Source: Acidobacterium capsulatum ATCC 51196
GTDB taxonomy: Bacteria > Acidobacteriota > Terriglobia > Terriglobales > Acidobacteriaceae
Length of the DNA: 64,000 nt
Assembly: GCF_000022565.1 (NCBI RefSeq)
Contig: NC_012483.1
Coordinates: 3,348,001-3,412,000, forward strand
Direction of reading: 5' to 3'
Shown here piece by piece: positions 8,449 through 16,168 of this stretch. Numbering within the stretch: position 1 is the stretch's first letter; every line of letters begins with the position of its first letter. Under the pieces are notes generated by a model. That model ran no database searches and was not told the origin of the DNA. It saw only the letters and a list, made by a program, of their open reading frames with translations. The translations under genes and the position numbers were made by a program.

Positions 8449-8470
8449 GACCGCCTTCGGGCGGTCTTTT
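8449..8470 (+). terminator. Rho-independent terminator of gdhA
   Basis: A GACCGCC / GGCGGTC stem with a TTCG tetraloop is followed by TTTT, 26 bases after the gdhA stop. Confidence 0.9.
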
Positions 8471-8551
8471 GTGCTTCATAGCCGTGCGTTAGGGGGACGT
8501 GGCGCGATAGACGCAATGTGCGATTTATGTCACATTCTATATGGGCATAAT

Positions 8552-8827
8552 ATGAGCACACAGCGAGCACACATTCTTCTTCCGGAAGACCTCATCAGTG
8601 AGATCGACGCTCTCGTCGGCCCTCGGCGCCGCAGTGCTTTTCTCGTGGAGACCGCGCGCACTGAACTGCGCCGCAGAAAGCTGCTTCAGTATCTGAACGA
8701 CCCGGAGCCTGCCTGGAGGGAAGAAGATCATCCTGAGATAGGCAGAGACGCTTCCGCCTGGGTGGCCTCACTGCGAGCAGGAAGCGATGCAAGAATCGCA
8801 TCTCCGAAAAAGCGGGGAAAGCATTGA
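8552..8827 (+). CDS. vapB: VapB-like ribbon-helix-helix antitoxin
   Basis: The 91-residue product begins MSTQRAHILLPEDLISEIDALVG, a short ribbon-helix-helix DNA-binding region (beta strand RAHILLP, helices DLISEIDALV and RRSAFLVETARTELRRR). An acidic linker and a basic tail follow. The frame is open upstream to 8471, but that part lies in the gdh terminator. The stop codon overlaps the TTG start of the PIN-domain toxin, so the pair is translationally coupled. AT-rich sequence (CATTCTATATGGGCATAATATG) just upstream probably holds the autoregulated promoter. Confidence 0.82.
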   Translation: MSTQRAHILLPEDLISEIDALVGPRRRSAFLVETARTELRRRKLLQYLNDPEPAWREEDHPEIGRDASAWVASLRAGSDARIASPKKRGKH

Positions 8828-9207
8828 GGATTCTGGCCGACACCAGCATCTTGATTGATCTCTTGCGGGGTCGTGGCCATCGCCGCGACCTGTTTAAGAG
8901 GCTCACCCTGGAAGGTCACACTTTTGCCGTCACCGCCATCAACGTATCCGAAATTTACGCTGGAATGCGGCCTCAGGAGCGCGAGGCCACCCGGAAGTTG
9001 CTGGCTGCCTTTGAGTGTCTGCCCATTCATTGCGAAATTGCGGAGCTTGCTGGTGAACTGCGCGGCGCGTGGGCTCGCAAAGGAGTAACACTCCATCTCG
9101 CCGACACGCTGATCGCCGCATCCGCCATGCATCATCGCCTCGTGCTGATGACGGACAATCGGAAAGACTTTCCTATGCCCGAATTGCAGCTCTGGCCGGA
9201 AGCCTAG
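8824..9207 (+). CDS. vapC: VapC-family PIN-domain ribonuclease toxin
   Basis: The 127-residue PIN domain keeps the acidic metal-binding residues: Asp in LADTSILID near the N-terminus, Glu in NVSEIYAG, Asp in HLADTLIAA, and Asp in LMTDNRKDF. VapC toxins cut tRNA or rRNA until neutralised by VapB. The start is a TTG overlapping the antitoxin stop (TTGA), with GGGGA about eight bases upstream. Both overlap and order match canonical vapBC operons. Confidence 0.92.
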   Translation: MRILADTSILIDLLRGRGHRRDLFKRLTLEGHTFAVTAINVSEIYAGMRPQEREATRKLLAAFECLPIHCEIAELAGELRGAWARKGVTLHLADTLIAASAMHHRLVLMTDNRKDFPMPELQLWPEA

Positions 9208-9310
9208 TCCGGCTCTCCGAGAGCTTCATATTTCCGGCACCCCGAAGACGCGCCCCCATGCCTCGCGGTAGCATTATGGCTAGAGAAAGAAAGCGGGCCG
9301 AAACCCTCCA

Positions 9311-9964
9311 GTGAATCTTCCCAATTCCATTACGATGAGCCGGATCATCTGCATTCCGGTCTTCCTGTGGATGCTCTCACCCTTCTTCCCGCATACTTCC
9401 TGGTACGGTGGGCAGGAGATTATTGCCTCGCTCTTCTTCATCGTGCTGTCTATCTCTGACGGTGTGGATGGCTATCTCGCGCGCAGCCGCGGCCAGATCA
9501 CCACCATGGGCATGCTGCTCGATCCGCTGGCAGACAAACTGCTGGTGACCGCCGCCTACATCACCCTGGTTGCGTATAACCCCCACATCGTCAAGCCCTG
9601 GATCGCCGTCATCGTCATCGGCCGCGAATTTCTCGTCAACGGCCTGCGCTCCATCGCCTCCACCCAGGGCTTTACCATTCAGGCCAGCGATCTGGGCAAG
9701 CTCAAGACGCTCATCCAGATCATCTCAGTGGTGGCTGCGATTCTCGACCACGGCTGGCATGCCTGGCACTTCGGCTGGTTCCTGATGCCGGTGGATCTGA
9801 TCGCCGTGGCCGGCATCTACTGGATGGCCGCCGTCTCCGTCATCTCGGCCATCGATTACTTCGTGGCTTTCTGGCGCAAGATCGACAAGGCCTCGACCCA
9901 CCAGCGCAGCAAAGACAACGCCTTTGTCCTGAGCCGGAAGAAGTCCGCGCGGCAGGGCTCCTGA
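9311..9964 (+). CDS. pgsA: CDP-diacylglycerol-glycerol-3-phosphate 3-phosphatidyltransferase
   Basis: Makes phosphatidylglycerophosphate, the committed step to phosphatidylglycerol and cardiolipin, in the inner membrane. The 217-residue product has several membrane helices. The CDP-alcohol phosphotransferase motif (SDGVDGYLARSRG followed by GMLLDPLADK) supplies the four metal-binding aspartates. The start is a GTG (GTG AAT CTT CCC). The MNLPNSITMSRI opening matches PgsA proteins. Phosphatidylserine synthase is less likely because of this N-terminus. Confidence 0.9.
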   Translation: MNLPNSITMSRIICIPVFLWMLSPFFPHTSWYGGQEIIASLFFIVLSISDGVDGYLARSRGQITTMGMLLDPLADKLLVTAAYITLVAYNPHIVKPWIAVIVIGREFLVNGLRSIASTQGFTIQASDLGKLKTLIQIISVVAAILDHGWHAWHFGWFLMPVDLIAVAGIYWMAAVSVISAIDYFVAFWRKIDKASTHQRSKDNAFVLSRKKSARQGS

Positions 9965-10024
9965 CCTGCCGCGCGAATTTGCTTGCCTCTTGGCACACCA
10001 GCCACATTTGTCACGGGCCGCGCC

Positions 10025-10030
10025 TATAAT
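10025..10030 (+). promoter_or_regulatory. Consensus -10 box abutting the rel start codon
   Basis: A perfect TATAAT ends six bases before the ATG at 10036, and no Shine-Dalgarno sequence is present. If used, transcription would begin at the start codon and give a leaderless (p)ppGpp synthetase mRNA. No strong -35 is seen. Confidence 0.45.
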
Positions 10031-10035
10031 GAATC

Positions 10036-12279
10036 ATGGCGACCATCCACCCCACCACCAGCCCTTCTGAGAGCAATCCGCCGGACATTCTCGCGGAAAA
10101 ATTCTCTGAGCTGCTGACGCGGGTGAACGACAATCGCCCCAGCGACGATCTCGACATCATCCGCCGCGCCTGGGACTTCTGCCTCGAACATCATCAGGGA
10201 CAATTCCGCGCCTCGGGCGAGCCTTTTGTGCTGCATCCGCTGGAGGTGGCGCTGGTGCTCGCGGAGATGAAGCTCGACTCCACGGCCATCGCCGCGGGCC
10301 TGCTCCACGATGCGGTTGAAGACACTCCGGTCACCGCCGCCGACATCGCCAATCAGTTCGGCGAGCAGGTCGCTCATATCGTTGAAGGCGTCACCAAGAT
10401 CGACAAAATCCAGTTTGCCAATCGCGAAGACCGCCAGGCCGAGAACGTCCGTAAGATGCTGCTGGCCATGGTTACGGACGTGCGCGTGGTGCTCATCAAA
10501 CTGGCTGACCGCCTGCACAACATGCGCACTCTGGAGCATCTCTCGGCCGAGCGCCAGCAGGCCATCGCGCGCGAAACGCTCGACATTTATGCCCCGCTCG
10601 CGCACCGGCTCGGCATGGGCAAACTGCGCGGCGAGCTGGAAGATCTGTCGTTCCGCTACGTGGACCCCTACAGCTACGACCAGTTGCAGCTTGCCGTCGA
10701 GGAGCGCCGCTCTGAGGGCGAGCAGTTTCTGGCCGGAGTGGAAGCGCTGCTGCTTGAAAAGCTCAAGGAAAACAAGATCACGGCGCGCGTGCAGTGGCGC
10801 ATCAAGCGCCTCTTCAGCATTCACAGTAAGCTGCAGAAGTCGCGCAGCTCGGTCGATCAGCTCTATGACCTGCTGGCGCTGCGTGTCATCACCAACAGCG
10901 TGCCTGACTGCTACGCGGTGCTCGGCCTCATTCACAGCATCTGGCGGCCCGTGCCCGGGCGCATCAAGGACTTCATTGCCATGCCCCGGCCTAATATGTA
11001 TCAGTCACTGCACACTACGGTGATGGGTGAGGGTGGCCATCAGTTCGAGGTGCAGATTCGCACTGAAGAGATGCATCGCGTCGCCGAAGAAGGCATTGCG
11101 GCGCACTGGAAGTACAAAGCCGGCAACTCGCCCATCAGCGCGCGCGACGAGCAGCGCCTGGCCTGGGTGCGGCAACTGGTCGAGTGGCAGCGGGAGATGA
11201 CCGATCCCAACGAGTTTCTCTCGACGCTCAAGATCGATCTTTATCCTGAAGAGGTTTACACCTTCACGCCCAAAGGCAAGGTGGTCGTGCTGCCCAAGGA
11301 TGCAAGCCCGCTCGACTTCGCCTACTCCATTCACACCGAGGTGGGCCACTCCTGCACCGGCGCCAAAGTCAATGGACGCATGGTTCCGCTGCGCTCCAAG
11401 CTGCGCAACGGAGACGTGGTGGAGGTCATCACGCAAAATGGCCACACCCCCAGCCGCGACTGGCTCAGCATCGTCAAGAGCTCCCGCGCCCGCAACAAGA
11501 TCAAGCACTGGCTCAACGAGCACCAGCGTGAGCGCGCCATTGACATTGGCCGCAAGCTGCTCGAACGCGAAGCCCGCAAGTACAAGGTGTCGCTGCACAA
11601 GTTTGAAGATGCCGACTATGCCCGCGTCGCCAGCGACTACAGCGTAGCCACGCCCAACGATCTGCTGGCGGCCATCGGCTTCGGCAAATATTCCGCGCGC
11701 CAGGTGCTCAACCGCCTCGCGCCCGGCACCACGCACCAGCAGCCCGCCGAAGCGGAGACCGCAGCCAGCATCAAGGCCGGCCTGCAGGACGCGGCGCGCA
11801 AGTCCACCAGCAGCGACTCTCTGCAGGTCGAGGGGCAAAATGAGCTGCTCGTCTATCGCGCCCGGTGCTGCAATCCGATTCGCGGCGAAGAGATTGTCGG
11901 CTACGTCACGCGCGGCAAGGGCGTCGCGGTGCATGCGCGCAACTGCCCCAACGTGCAGAATCTGCTCTATGAGTCCGACCGCCGCATTGCCGTCGAATGG
12001 GCGCACGACGCCGGCGCAAGCACAGGCCCGTCGAAGACTTACCCGGTGCGCCTGACCGTCTACTGTGATGACCGCGCGGGCATGCTCAAGGAGATGACCT
12101 CCATCATCAGCGACGACAACACCAATATCCGTACTGTCGATACGCGGCCCGGCCCCAACGGCGAAGCTATCGTTGAGTTTGTGATTGAGGCCGAAGACGT
12201 CCGCCACCTCAACCGCCTGGTGCTCGGCCTGCGCCGCCTGCCCGGCGTGCGCGACGTGCAGCGCTCCCAGCGGCTGTAA
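10036..12279 (+). CDS. rel: Bifunctional (p)ppGpp synthetase/hydrolase
   Basis: Controls the stringent-response alarmone. The 747-residue product has an N-terminal HD hydrolase domain (HP at about 67, LLHDAVEDT with His91-Asp92, LADRLHNMRT). The synthetase domain follows (RVITNSVPDCYAVLGL, RIKDFIAMPRPNMYQSLHT), then TGS (FTPKGKVVVLPKDASPLDFAY), a Cys-containing zinc-finger/helical region (ARCCNPIRG) and a C-terminal ACT domain (VYCDDRAGMLKEMTSII). Conserved HD residues suggest active hydrolase as well as synthetase. The synthetase loop keeps the ring of conserved acidic and Arg residues as far as read. Confidence 0.96.
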   Translation: MATIHPTTSPSESNPPDILAEKFSELLTRVNDNRPSDDLDIIRRAWDFCLEHHQGQFRASGEPFVLHPLEVALVLAEMKLDSTAIAAGLLHDAVEDTPVTAADIANQFGEQVAHIVEGVTKIDKIQFANREDRQAENVRKMLLAMVTDVRVVLIKLADRLHNMRTLEHLSAERQQAIARETLDIYAPLAHRLGMGKLRGELEDLSFRYVDPYSYDQLQLAVEERRSEGEQFLAGVEALLLEKLKENKITARVQWRIKRLFSIHSKLQKSRSSVDQLYDLLALRVITNSVPDCYAVLGLIHSIWRPVPGRIKDFIAMPRPNMYQSLHTTVMGEGGHQFEVQIRTEEMHRVAEEGIAAHWKYKAGNSPISARDEQRLAWVRQLVEWQREMTDPNEFLSTLKIDLYPEEVYTFTPKGKVVVLPKDASPLDFAYSIHTEVGHSCTGAKVNGRMVPLRSKLRNGDVVEVITQNGHTPSRDWLSIVKSSRARNKIKHWLNEHQRERAIDIGRKLLEREARKYKVSLHKFEDADYARVASDYSVATPNDLLAAIGFGKYSARQVLNRLAPGTTHQQPAEAETAASIKAGLQDAARKSTSSDSLQVEGQNELLVYRARCCNPIRGEEIVGYVTRGKGVAVHARNCPNVQNLLYESDRRIAVEWAHDAGASTGPSKTYPVRLTVYCDDRAGMLKEMTSIISDDNTNIRTVDTRPGPNGEAIVEFVIEAEDVRHLNRLVLGLRRLPGVRDVQRSQRL

Positions 12280-12301
12280 TTAAATCTTCGGCAAACACAA
12301 A

Positions 12302-12326
12302 AACGGCGCGATTCACTCGCGCCGTT
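12302..12326. terminator. Bidirectional terminator between rel and moeB
   Basis: A 9-bp stem (AACGGCGCG / CGCGCCGTT) encloses the loop ATTCACT. On the plus strand it is followed by CCTGTTTTTTT and on the minus strand by TTTGTGTTTG, so it serves both convergent transcripts. Confidence 0.85.
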
Positions 12327-12378
12327 CCTGTTTTTTTACTGGCCGTTTCTGACCTGACCGCTTGATCCCTGACCGCCT

Positions 12379-13569
12379 CTAATACTTCGGCACCTTGGGA
12401 TCAATCTCGGTTGCCCAGGCCGTGATGCCGCCGGCCACATTCACCACGTTCGCAAAGCCCTGCTGCTTCAGGAACTCCGCCGCGCGCTGGCTGCGTCCAC
12501 CGCTCTTGCAGTGCACCACGATCTCCTGACCCGCCTGCCGCGCCTGTTCCAGCTCGTTCACGCGGTTCGGCAGGTCGTTGACCGGAATCAGGTGCCCGTT
12601 CAGGTGCGCGATCTGAAATTCGTGCGGCTCGCGCACATCGAGCAGGAAGAAGTTCTCGCCCGCGTCGCGCTTGCGCTTCAGGTCGTGCACCGTGATCTGC
12701 GGTACGCCGTTCTGCACCGCGGCCGGCGGCGCTTCGGGCACAATGCCGCAGAACTGCTGATAATCGATCAGCTTGGTCACGGTTGGATTCTCGCCGCACA
12801 CCGGGCAGTTCGGGTTCTTGCGCAGCTTCAGCTCGCGGAACTTCATGTTCAGCGCATCCACCAGCAGCAGGCGGCCAATCAGCGGCTCGCCATTGCCCAG
12901 AATCAGCTTGATGACTTCGGTCGCCTGCACCACGCCCAGCAGCCCGGGCAGAATGCCCAGCACGCCGCCTTCCGCGCACGAGGGCACCAGGCCCGGCGGT
13001 GGCGGCTCAGGATACAGGCAGCGGTAGCAGGGGCCTTCCTCGGTCGCGAAGACGCTGGCCTGGCCCTCAAAGCGGAAGATGGACGCATACGAGTTCGGCT
13101 TGCCTGTCAGCACACACGCGTCGTTGACCAGGTAGCGCGTCGGAAAGTTATCCGTGCCATCGGCGACGATGTCGTACTGCTGGATGATCTCAAGCGCATT
13201 CTGGCTGTTCAGCATCGTCTCGTGCTTCACCAGGTTCAGCGCCGGATTCAGCGCCAGCAGCTTCTCGGCCGCCGATTCAATCTTCGGCCGGCCCACGTCT
13301 TTGGTGCTGTGAATGATCTGCCGCTGCAGATTGCTCTCATCCACCACATCAAAGTCCACCAGCCCCAGCGTGCCGATGCCAGCCGCCGCCAGGTAGAGTG
13401 CCAGCGGAGAGCCCAGCCCGCCCGTGCCCACGCACAGCACCTTGGCGGCCTTCAGCTTCTGCTGGCCCTCCATGCCCACCTCGGGCAAAATCAGGTGCCG
13501 CGAGTAGCGGGCAATGTCTTGGTTCGTCAATTGCGGCAACGCAGCCGCCGTTTGTGTCGTCGTGGCCAT
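12379..13569 (-). CDS. moeB: MoeB/ThiF-family sulfur-carrier adenylyltransferase with C-terminal rhodanese domain (MoeZ-like)
   Basis: Adenylates the C-terminal glycine of a ubiquitin-like sulfur carrier and, through its rhodanese domain, supplies sulfur to form the thiocarboxylate. The 396-residue product has the E1-like ATP site GTGGLGSP, the Arg finger region SNLQRQI, and the zinc cysteine pairs CYRCLYP and CPVCG. The C-terminal rhodanese has the active Cys in HCKSGGRS. The E1-rhodanese fusion matches mycobacterial MoeZ, which activates CysO. It is last in the cysM-mec-cysO-moeB operon, so CysO is the likely partner; service to MoaD or ThiS is also possible. Confidence 0.93.
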   Translation of the reverse strand: MATTTQTAAALPQLTNQDIARYSRHLILPEVGMEGQQKLKAAKVLCVGTGGLGSPLALYLAAAGIGTLGLVDFDVVDESNLQRQIIHSTKDVGRPKIESAAEKLLALNPALNLVKHETMLNSQNALEIIQQYDIVADGTDNFPTRYLVNDACVLTGKPNSYASIFRFEGQASVFATEEGPCYRCLYPEPPPPGLVPSCAEGGVLGILPGLLGVVQATEVIKLILGNGEPLIGRLLLVDALNMKFRELKLRKNPNCPVCGENPTVTKLIDYQQFCGIVPEAPPAAVQNGVPQITVHDLKRKRDAGENFFLLDVREPHEFQIAHLNGHLIPVNDLPNRVNELEQARQAGQEIVVHCKSGGRSQRAAEFLKQQGFANVVNVAGGITAWATEIDPKVPKY

Positions 13570-13661
13570 AATGCCTCGTCTGCTTTCTTAAAAGCTTTTC
13601 TATATTGTAGGGAAATTTGCCGTGAGGCATGCAGCGGAAGAGCTCCGCCCGGGGTCGCAGG

Positions 13662-13979
13662 CTAGCGACAACAACAACAGGAACAGGCGCAATCAGCCAT
13701 GCGGCCAGAACCGCCGGCAATCGAGGGGATGATCGAAAGGCTGTCTTCTTCCTTCACAGGCGTCTTCTCGCCTTCAGGAAGGTAACGAACGTCCTCGTCA
13801 TTGAGATAGACGTTCACAAACGAGCGCAATTTGCCCTCGCCGGTGTACAGATGCTTCTGAAAGTCAGGGAATTGAGTGGTCAGCGACGTGAGCGCCTCTT
13901 CCACCGTCTTGCCTGAAACCTCCACCGCATCCTGCTTCGCGGTATAAACCCGAAGCGGTGTGGGAATGAAAATCTTCAT
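13662..13979 (-). CDS. cysO: CysO/MoaD-type sulfur carrier protein with Cys-rich C-terminal extension
   Basis: The 105-residue ubiquitin-like (beta-grasp) protein starts MKIFIPTPLRVYTAKQDAVEVSG and contains FVNVYLNDEDVRYL and DSLSIIPSIAGG. The diglycine at residues 89-90 is where MoaD/ThiS/CysO carriers normally end and are adenylated. Here 15 more residues follow (SGRMADCACSCCCCR), with six cysteines. The adjacent JAMM protease gene makes proteolytic removal of the tail the natural reading. It lies between mec and moeB in a four-gene operon; AGGA precedes the ATG. The tail was checked codon by codon and ends in TAG. Confidence 0.9.
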   Translation of the reverse strand: MKIFIPTPLRVYTAKQDAVEVSGKTVEEALTSLTTQFPDFQKHLYTGEGKLRSFVNVYLNDEDVRYLPEGEKTPVKEEDSLSIIPSIAGGSGRMADCACSCCCCR

Positions 13980-14044
13980 CGTTTCGGTTCCTGTTTCGTT
14001 GGGTTGATGGTGTACGAACTGCATGCAAAAGCTGTTTGGTTAGA

Positions 14045-14533
14045 TTACCGGGTTGTGCTTCCGGCTTCCAGGTTTTCCGGCCCGAGGCCCGGAATGTTTT
14101 GTCCGGTCACATCAATGGGCTCATGGTGGAACTGCTTGTCTTCCTCCGTCTGGCCGGTCAGCCGGAAGGAATTCGTCACCCTCGCCGCGCCCTTTTCGAC
14201 GGCCGTAATGACGTAGCTGCATCCCAGCCAGTGGGCCTCGGCAAAGTCGGTCTGCGACCACTGCGCCGGGTGGTCCGGGTGCGAATGGTAAAAGCCCACA
14301 ATGTCCAGGCCGCGCTCGCGCCCCTGCCTCTGAATGCGCACCAGTTCCGCCGGTGCGATGTGGTAGCGGTTGTGGGCCGAGTCCGTGCGCGTGTTGCCGG
14401 CGCGGATCGCCTCCACCACCTCGTTTACCTCATCGCCGCAATGGCCCAGCAGCACGCCGCAGCACTCATGCGGATAGGTCTCTTCGCCATGCTGGCGCAG
14501 GGCCTCGTATATGGGATCGCTCAGTCGCAGCAT
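14045..14533 (-). CDS. mec: JAMM/MPN+ metalloprotease, Mec+-like
   Basis: Zinc isopeptidase-type enzyme. In Mycobacterium tuberculosis, Mec+ releases cysteine from the CysO-cysteine adduct. The 162-residue product has the complete JAMM motif: Glu23 in YPHECCGVLLG, then HSHP (His83, His85), Ser93 and Asp96 in AQWSQTD with the canonical spacing. Its ATG directly follows the cysM stop codon with no gap, and the ribosome binding site GGAGG lies inside the end of cysM, so the two are tightly coupled. Next to a carrier with a tail after its diglycine, it may also mature that carrier. Confidence 0.93.
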   Translation of the reverse strand: MLRLSDPIYEALRQHGEETYPHECCGVLLGHCGDEVNEVVEAIRAGNTRTDSAHNRYHIAPAELVRIQRQGRERGLDIVGFYHSHPDHPAQWSQTDFAEAHWLGCSYVITAVEKGAARVTNSFRLTGQTEEDKQFHHEPIDVTGQNIPGLGPENLEAGSTTR

Positions 14534-15490
14534 CTACTCTTCCTCCCAGAAGCGCTCGCTCAGATACTTGTCCGCCGAGTCACACAGGATGGTCACAATC
14601 ACGCCTTCCCGCCCCTCGCTGGCCAGTTCCTCGGCAATCCGGGCCGCGGCGGCGACATTGCCCGCTGACGAAACACCCACCAGCAGACCTTCGGTGCGCG
14701 CCAGCCGCTTGGCCATGGCATAGGCGGCTTCGGTTTCCATTTCAATGTTGCGGTTCGCCAGCCCGGCGTCGTAAATATCGGGCACAATCGCCGTGGGCAT
14801 GTGCTTGAGCCCTTCCAGGCCATGGAAAGGCGAGTCCGGCTGCATGGAAATGCAGGTAATCTCAGGATTCAGCTCGCGCAGACGACGCGTGGTGCCCATG
14901 AACGTGCCGCTGGTGCCGAGCCCGGTCACGAAATGCGTGATGCGGCCCTCGGTCTGCTGCCATATCTCATTGGCCGTGGTGCGATAGTGCGCCTGCCAGT
15001 TGTTCTGGTTGCTGTACTGGTCGGCATAGAAATACTTTTCCGGCTCCTGCGCGGCCAGCTCGCGCGCCTTCACAATCGCGCCATCGGAGCCGTCATTCGG
15101 GTCAGTCCAGACAATTTCCGCGCCGTAGGCCAGCAGAATGCGCTTGCGCTCGGGCGACACATTGCTCGGCATGCACAGCGTGACTTTGAAGCCCATGGCC
15201 GCGCCCAGCATGGCATAGGCAATGCCGGTGTTGCCGCTGGTTGCGTCCAGCAGGTGCTTGCCGGCCGTCAGCCGGCCCTCACGCTGGGCCGCCAGCACAA
15301 TGGACGAGGCCGGGCGGTCCTTCACCGATCCGCCGGGATTGGCCCATTCCGCCTTGCCCAGAATCTGAATGCCGGGCCATTGCGCGCTCAGGCGCTCCAG
15401 TCGCACGAGCGGCGTATTCCCAATGCGATCGAGCAGCGCGCTGCCCAGCAGGGTGGTCGAAAGTGTCTGCGAGTTAGTCAACGTGGACAT
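14534..15490 (-). CDS. cysM: CysM-type O-phosphoserine/O-acetylserine sulfhydrylase
   Basis: PLP-dependent cysteine synthase; in the CysO pathway CysM uses carrier thiocarboxylate as sulfur donor. The 318-residue product carries the PLP lysine (Lys57) in NPGGSVKDRP, the substrate loop ATSGNTGIAYA, and the PLP-phosphate loop GLGTSGTFMG. The ATG at 15490 was preferred to a TTG two codons upstream. Operon position upstream of mec, cysO and moeB favours the CysO-dependent enzyme over a sulfide-dependent CysK. The C-terminus ends in RFWEEE; mycobacterial CysM has a functional C-terminal tail, but I cannot compare it here. Confidence 0.93.
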   Translation of the reverse strand: MSTLTNSQTLSTTLLGSALLDRIGNTPLVRLERLSAQWPGIQILGKAEWANPGGSVKDRPASSIVLAAQREGRLTAGKHLLDATSGNTGIAYAMLGAAMGFKVTLCMPSNVSPERKRILLAYGAEIVWTDPNDGSDGAIVKARELAAQEPEKYFYADQYSNQNNWQAHYRTTANEIWQQTEGRITHFVTGLGTSGTFMGTTRRLRELNPEITCISMQPDSPFHGLEGLKHMPTAIVPDIYDAGLANRNIEMETEAAYAMAKRLARTEGLLVGVSSAGNVAAAARIAEELASEGREGVIVTILCDSADKYLSERFWEEE

Positions 15491-15610
15491 CGGCAAATTG
15501 CAGTCCGGGCCTTTCGTATGCGAGATTGGAACTAGCCGGCCGGTGTTCTGCTACCAGTGTAGCCGCCTGCTGGCGAAGCCCATAATTCCCAAGTCAGGTT
15601 GAACGCCACC

Positions 15611-16066
15611 ATGCCCAAAGCACCCAAGCAGCGCACCTACAGCGAAGTTCTCGAAGGGCTTCGCAGTCTTCAGTTTGATGTCCGTGACGTGCCGGGAGTC
15701 GCAAATCAGGTGCGGGTTTCAAAATACGGCTGCGCCGCCGTCATCACGCCGGGCCGCAAGGAGTCGGCCGTGGCCTATGCCGTGCGCCCCGGGGTGCTCT
15801 TCGGCGAAGAGATTGCTCACCTCATCGACCATGGCTTTCAGAAGTTCTTCAAGACCTCGCGCGGCGAGTTTCCGGCCACCGCCGACCATCTGCGCGCCAT
15901 GCATCGTTTTACCGAGGAAGTGCGCGAAATCTCCGGCGGCGTCAGCCTCTACAACGAAGCGCTCGGTACCGTCAGCGCAGAGTATATGTACGACCGCGTG
16001 AAGGGCCGCGATCTGCCCGCCTCCGAGCGCCCCAAGCGCGCCTGGGAAGTTGCCGCCGGCCACTGA
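15611..16066 (+). CDS. Conserved-looking protein of unknown function
   Basis: The 151-residue soluble protein starts MPKAPKQRTYSEVLEGL, divergently from cysM. It has no signal peptide or membrane segment. It contains a beta-rich N-terminal half (SKYGCAAVITPGRKESAVAYAVRPG) and a helical C-terminal half with EEIAHLIDHGFQKFFKT and VSLYNEALG. I do not recognise a named domain. The codon use resembles the neighbours, so it is a real gene rather than a chance frame. Confidence 0.7.
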   Translation: MPKAPKQRTYSEVLEGLRSLQFDVRDVPGVANQVRVSKYGCAAVITPGRKESAVAYAVRPGVLFGEEIAHLIDHGFQKFFKTSRGEFPATADHLRAMHRFTEEVREISGGVSLYNEALGTVSAEYMYDRVKGRDLPASERPKRAWEVAAGH

Positions 16067-16095
16067 GATTGCCGGCTCCGGTCGCACACTCCTAT

Positions 16096-16153
16096 GCAAA
16101 GAACCCCTTCGCGCAGATCCTGAAATCAGGCCCTGCAGGAAGGGGTTCTTTGC
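16096..16153. terminator. Long inverted repeat between convergent genes
   Basis: Perfect 14-bp arms (GCAAAGAACCCCTT at 16096-16109, complement at 16140-16153) enclose an inner CCTGA / TCAGG hairpin. It lies between the plus-strand unknown gene and the minus-strand CPBP gene. It is probably a terminator-like structure; on the plus strand the right arm itself contains TTCTTTG but no long T tract. Confidence 0.55.
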
Positions 16154-16168
16154 GTGATTCCTGAAAAC

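Noticed and set aside
7154-8479. 441-residue minus-strand frame over gdhA
   Set aside because: Shadow of gdhA; low-complexity and no recognisable domain.
10024-12207. Long open frames antisense to rel (10024-10935 and 11005-12207, minus strand)
   Set aside because: They mirror the codon periodicity of the plus-strand gene in a GC-rich genome, have no homology, and rel is unmistakable.
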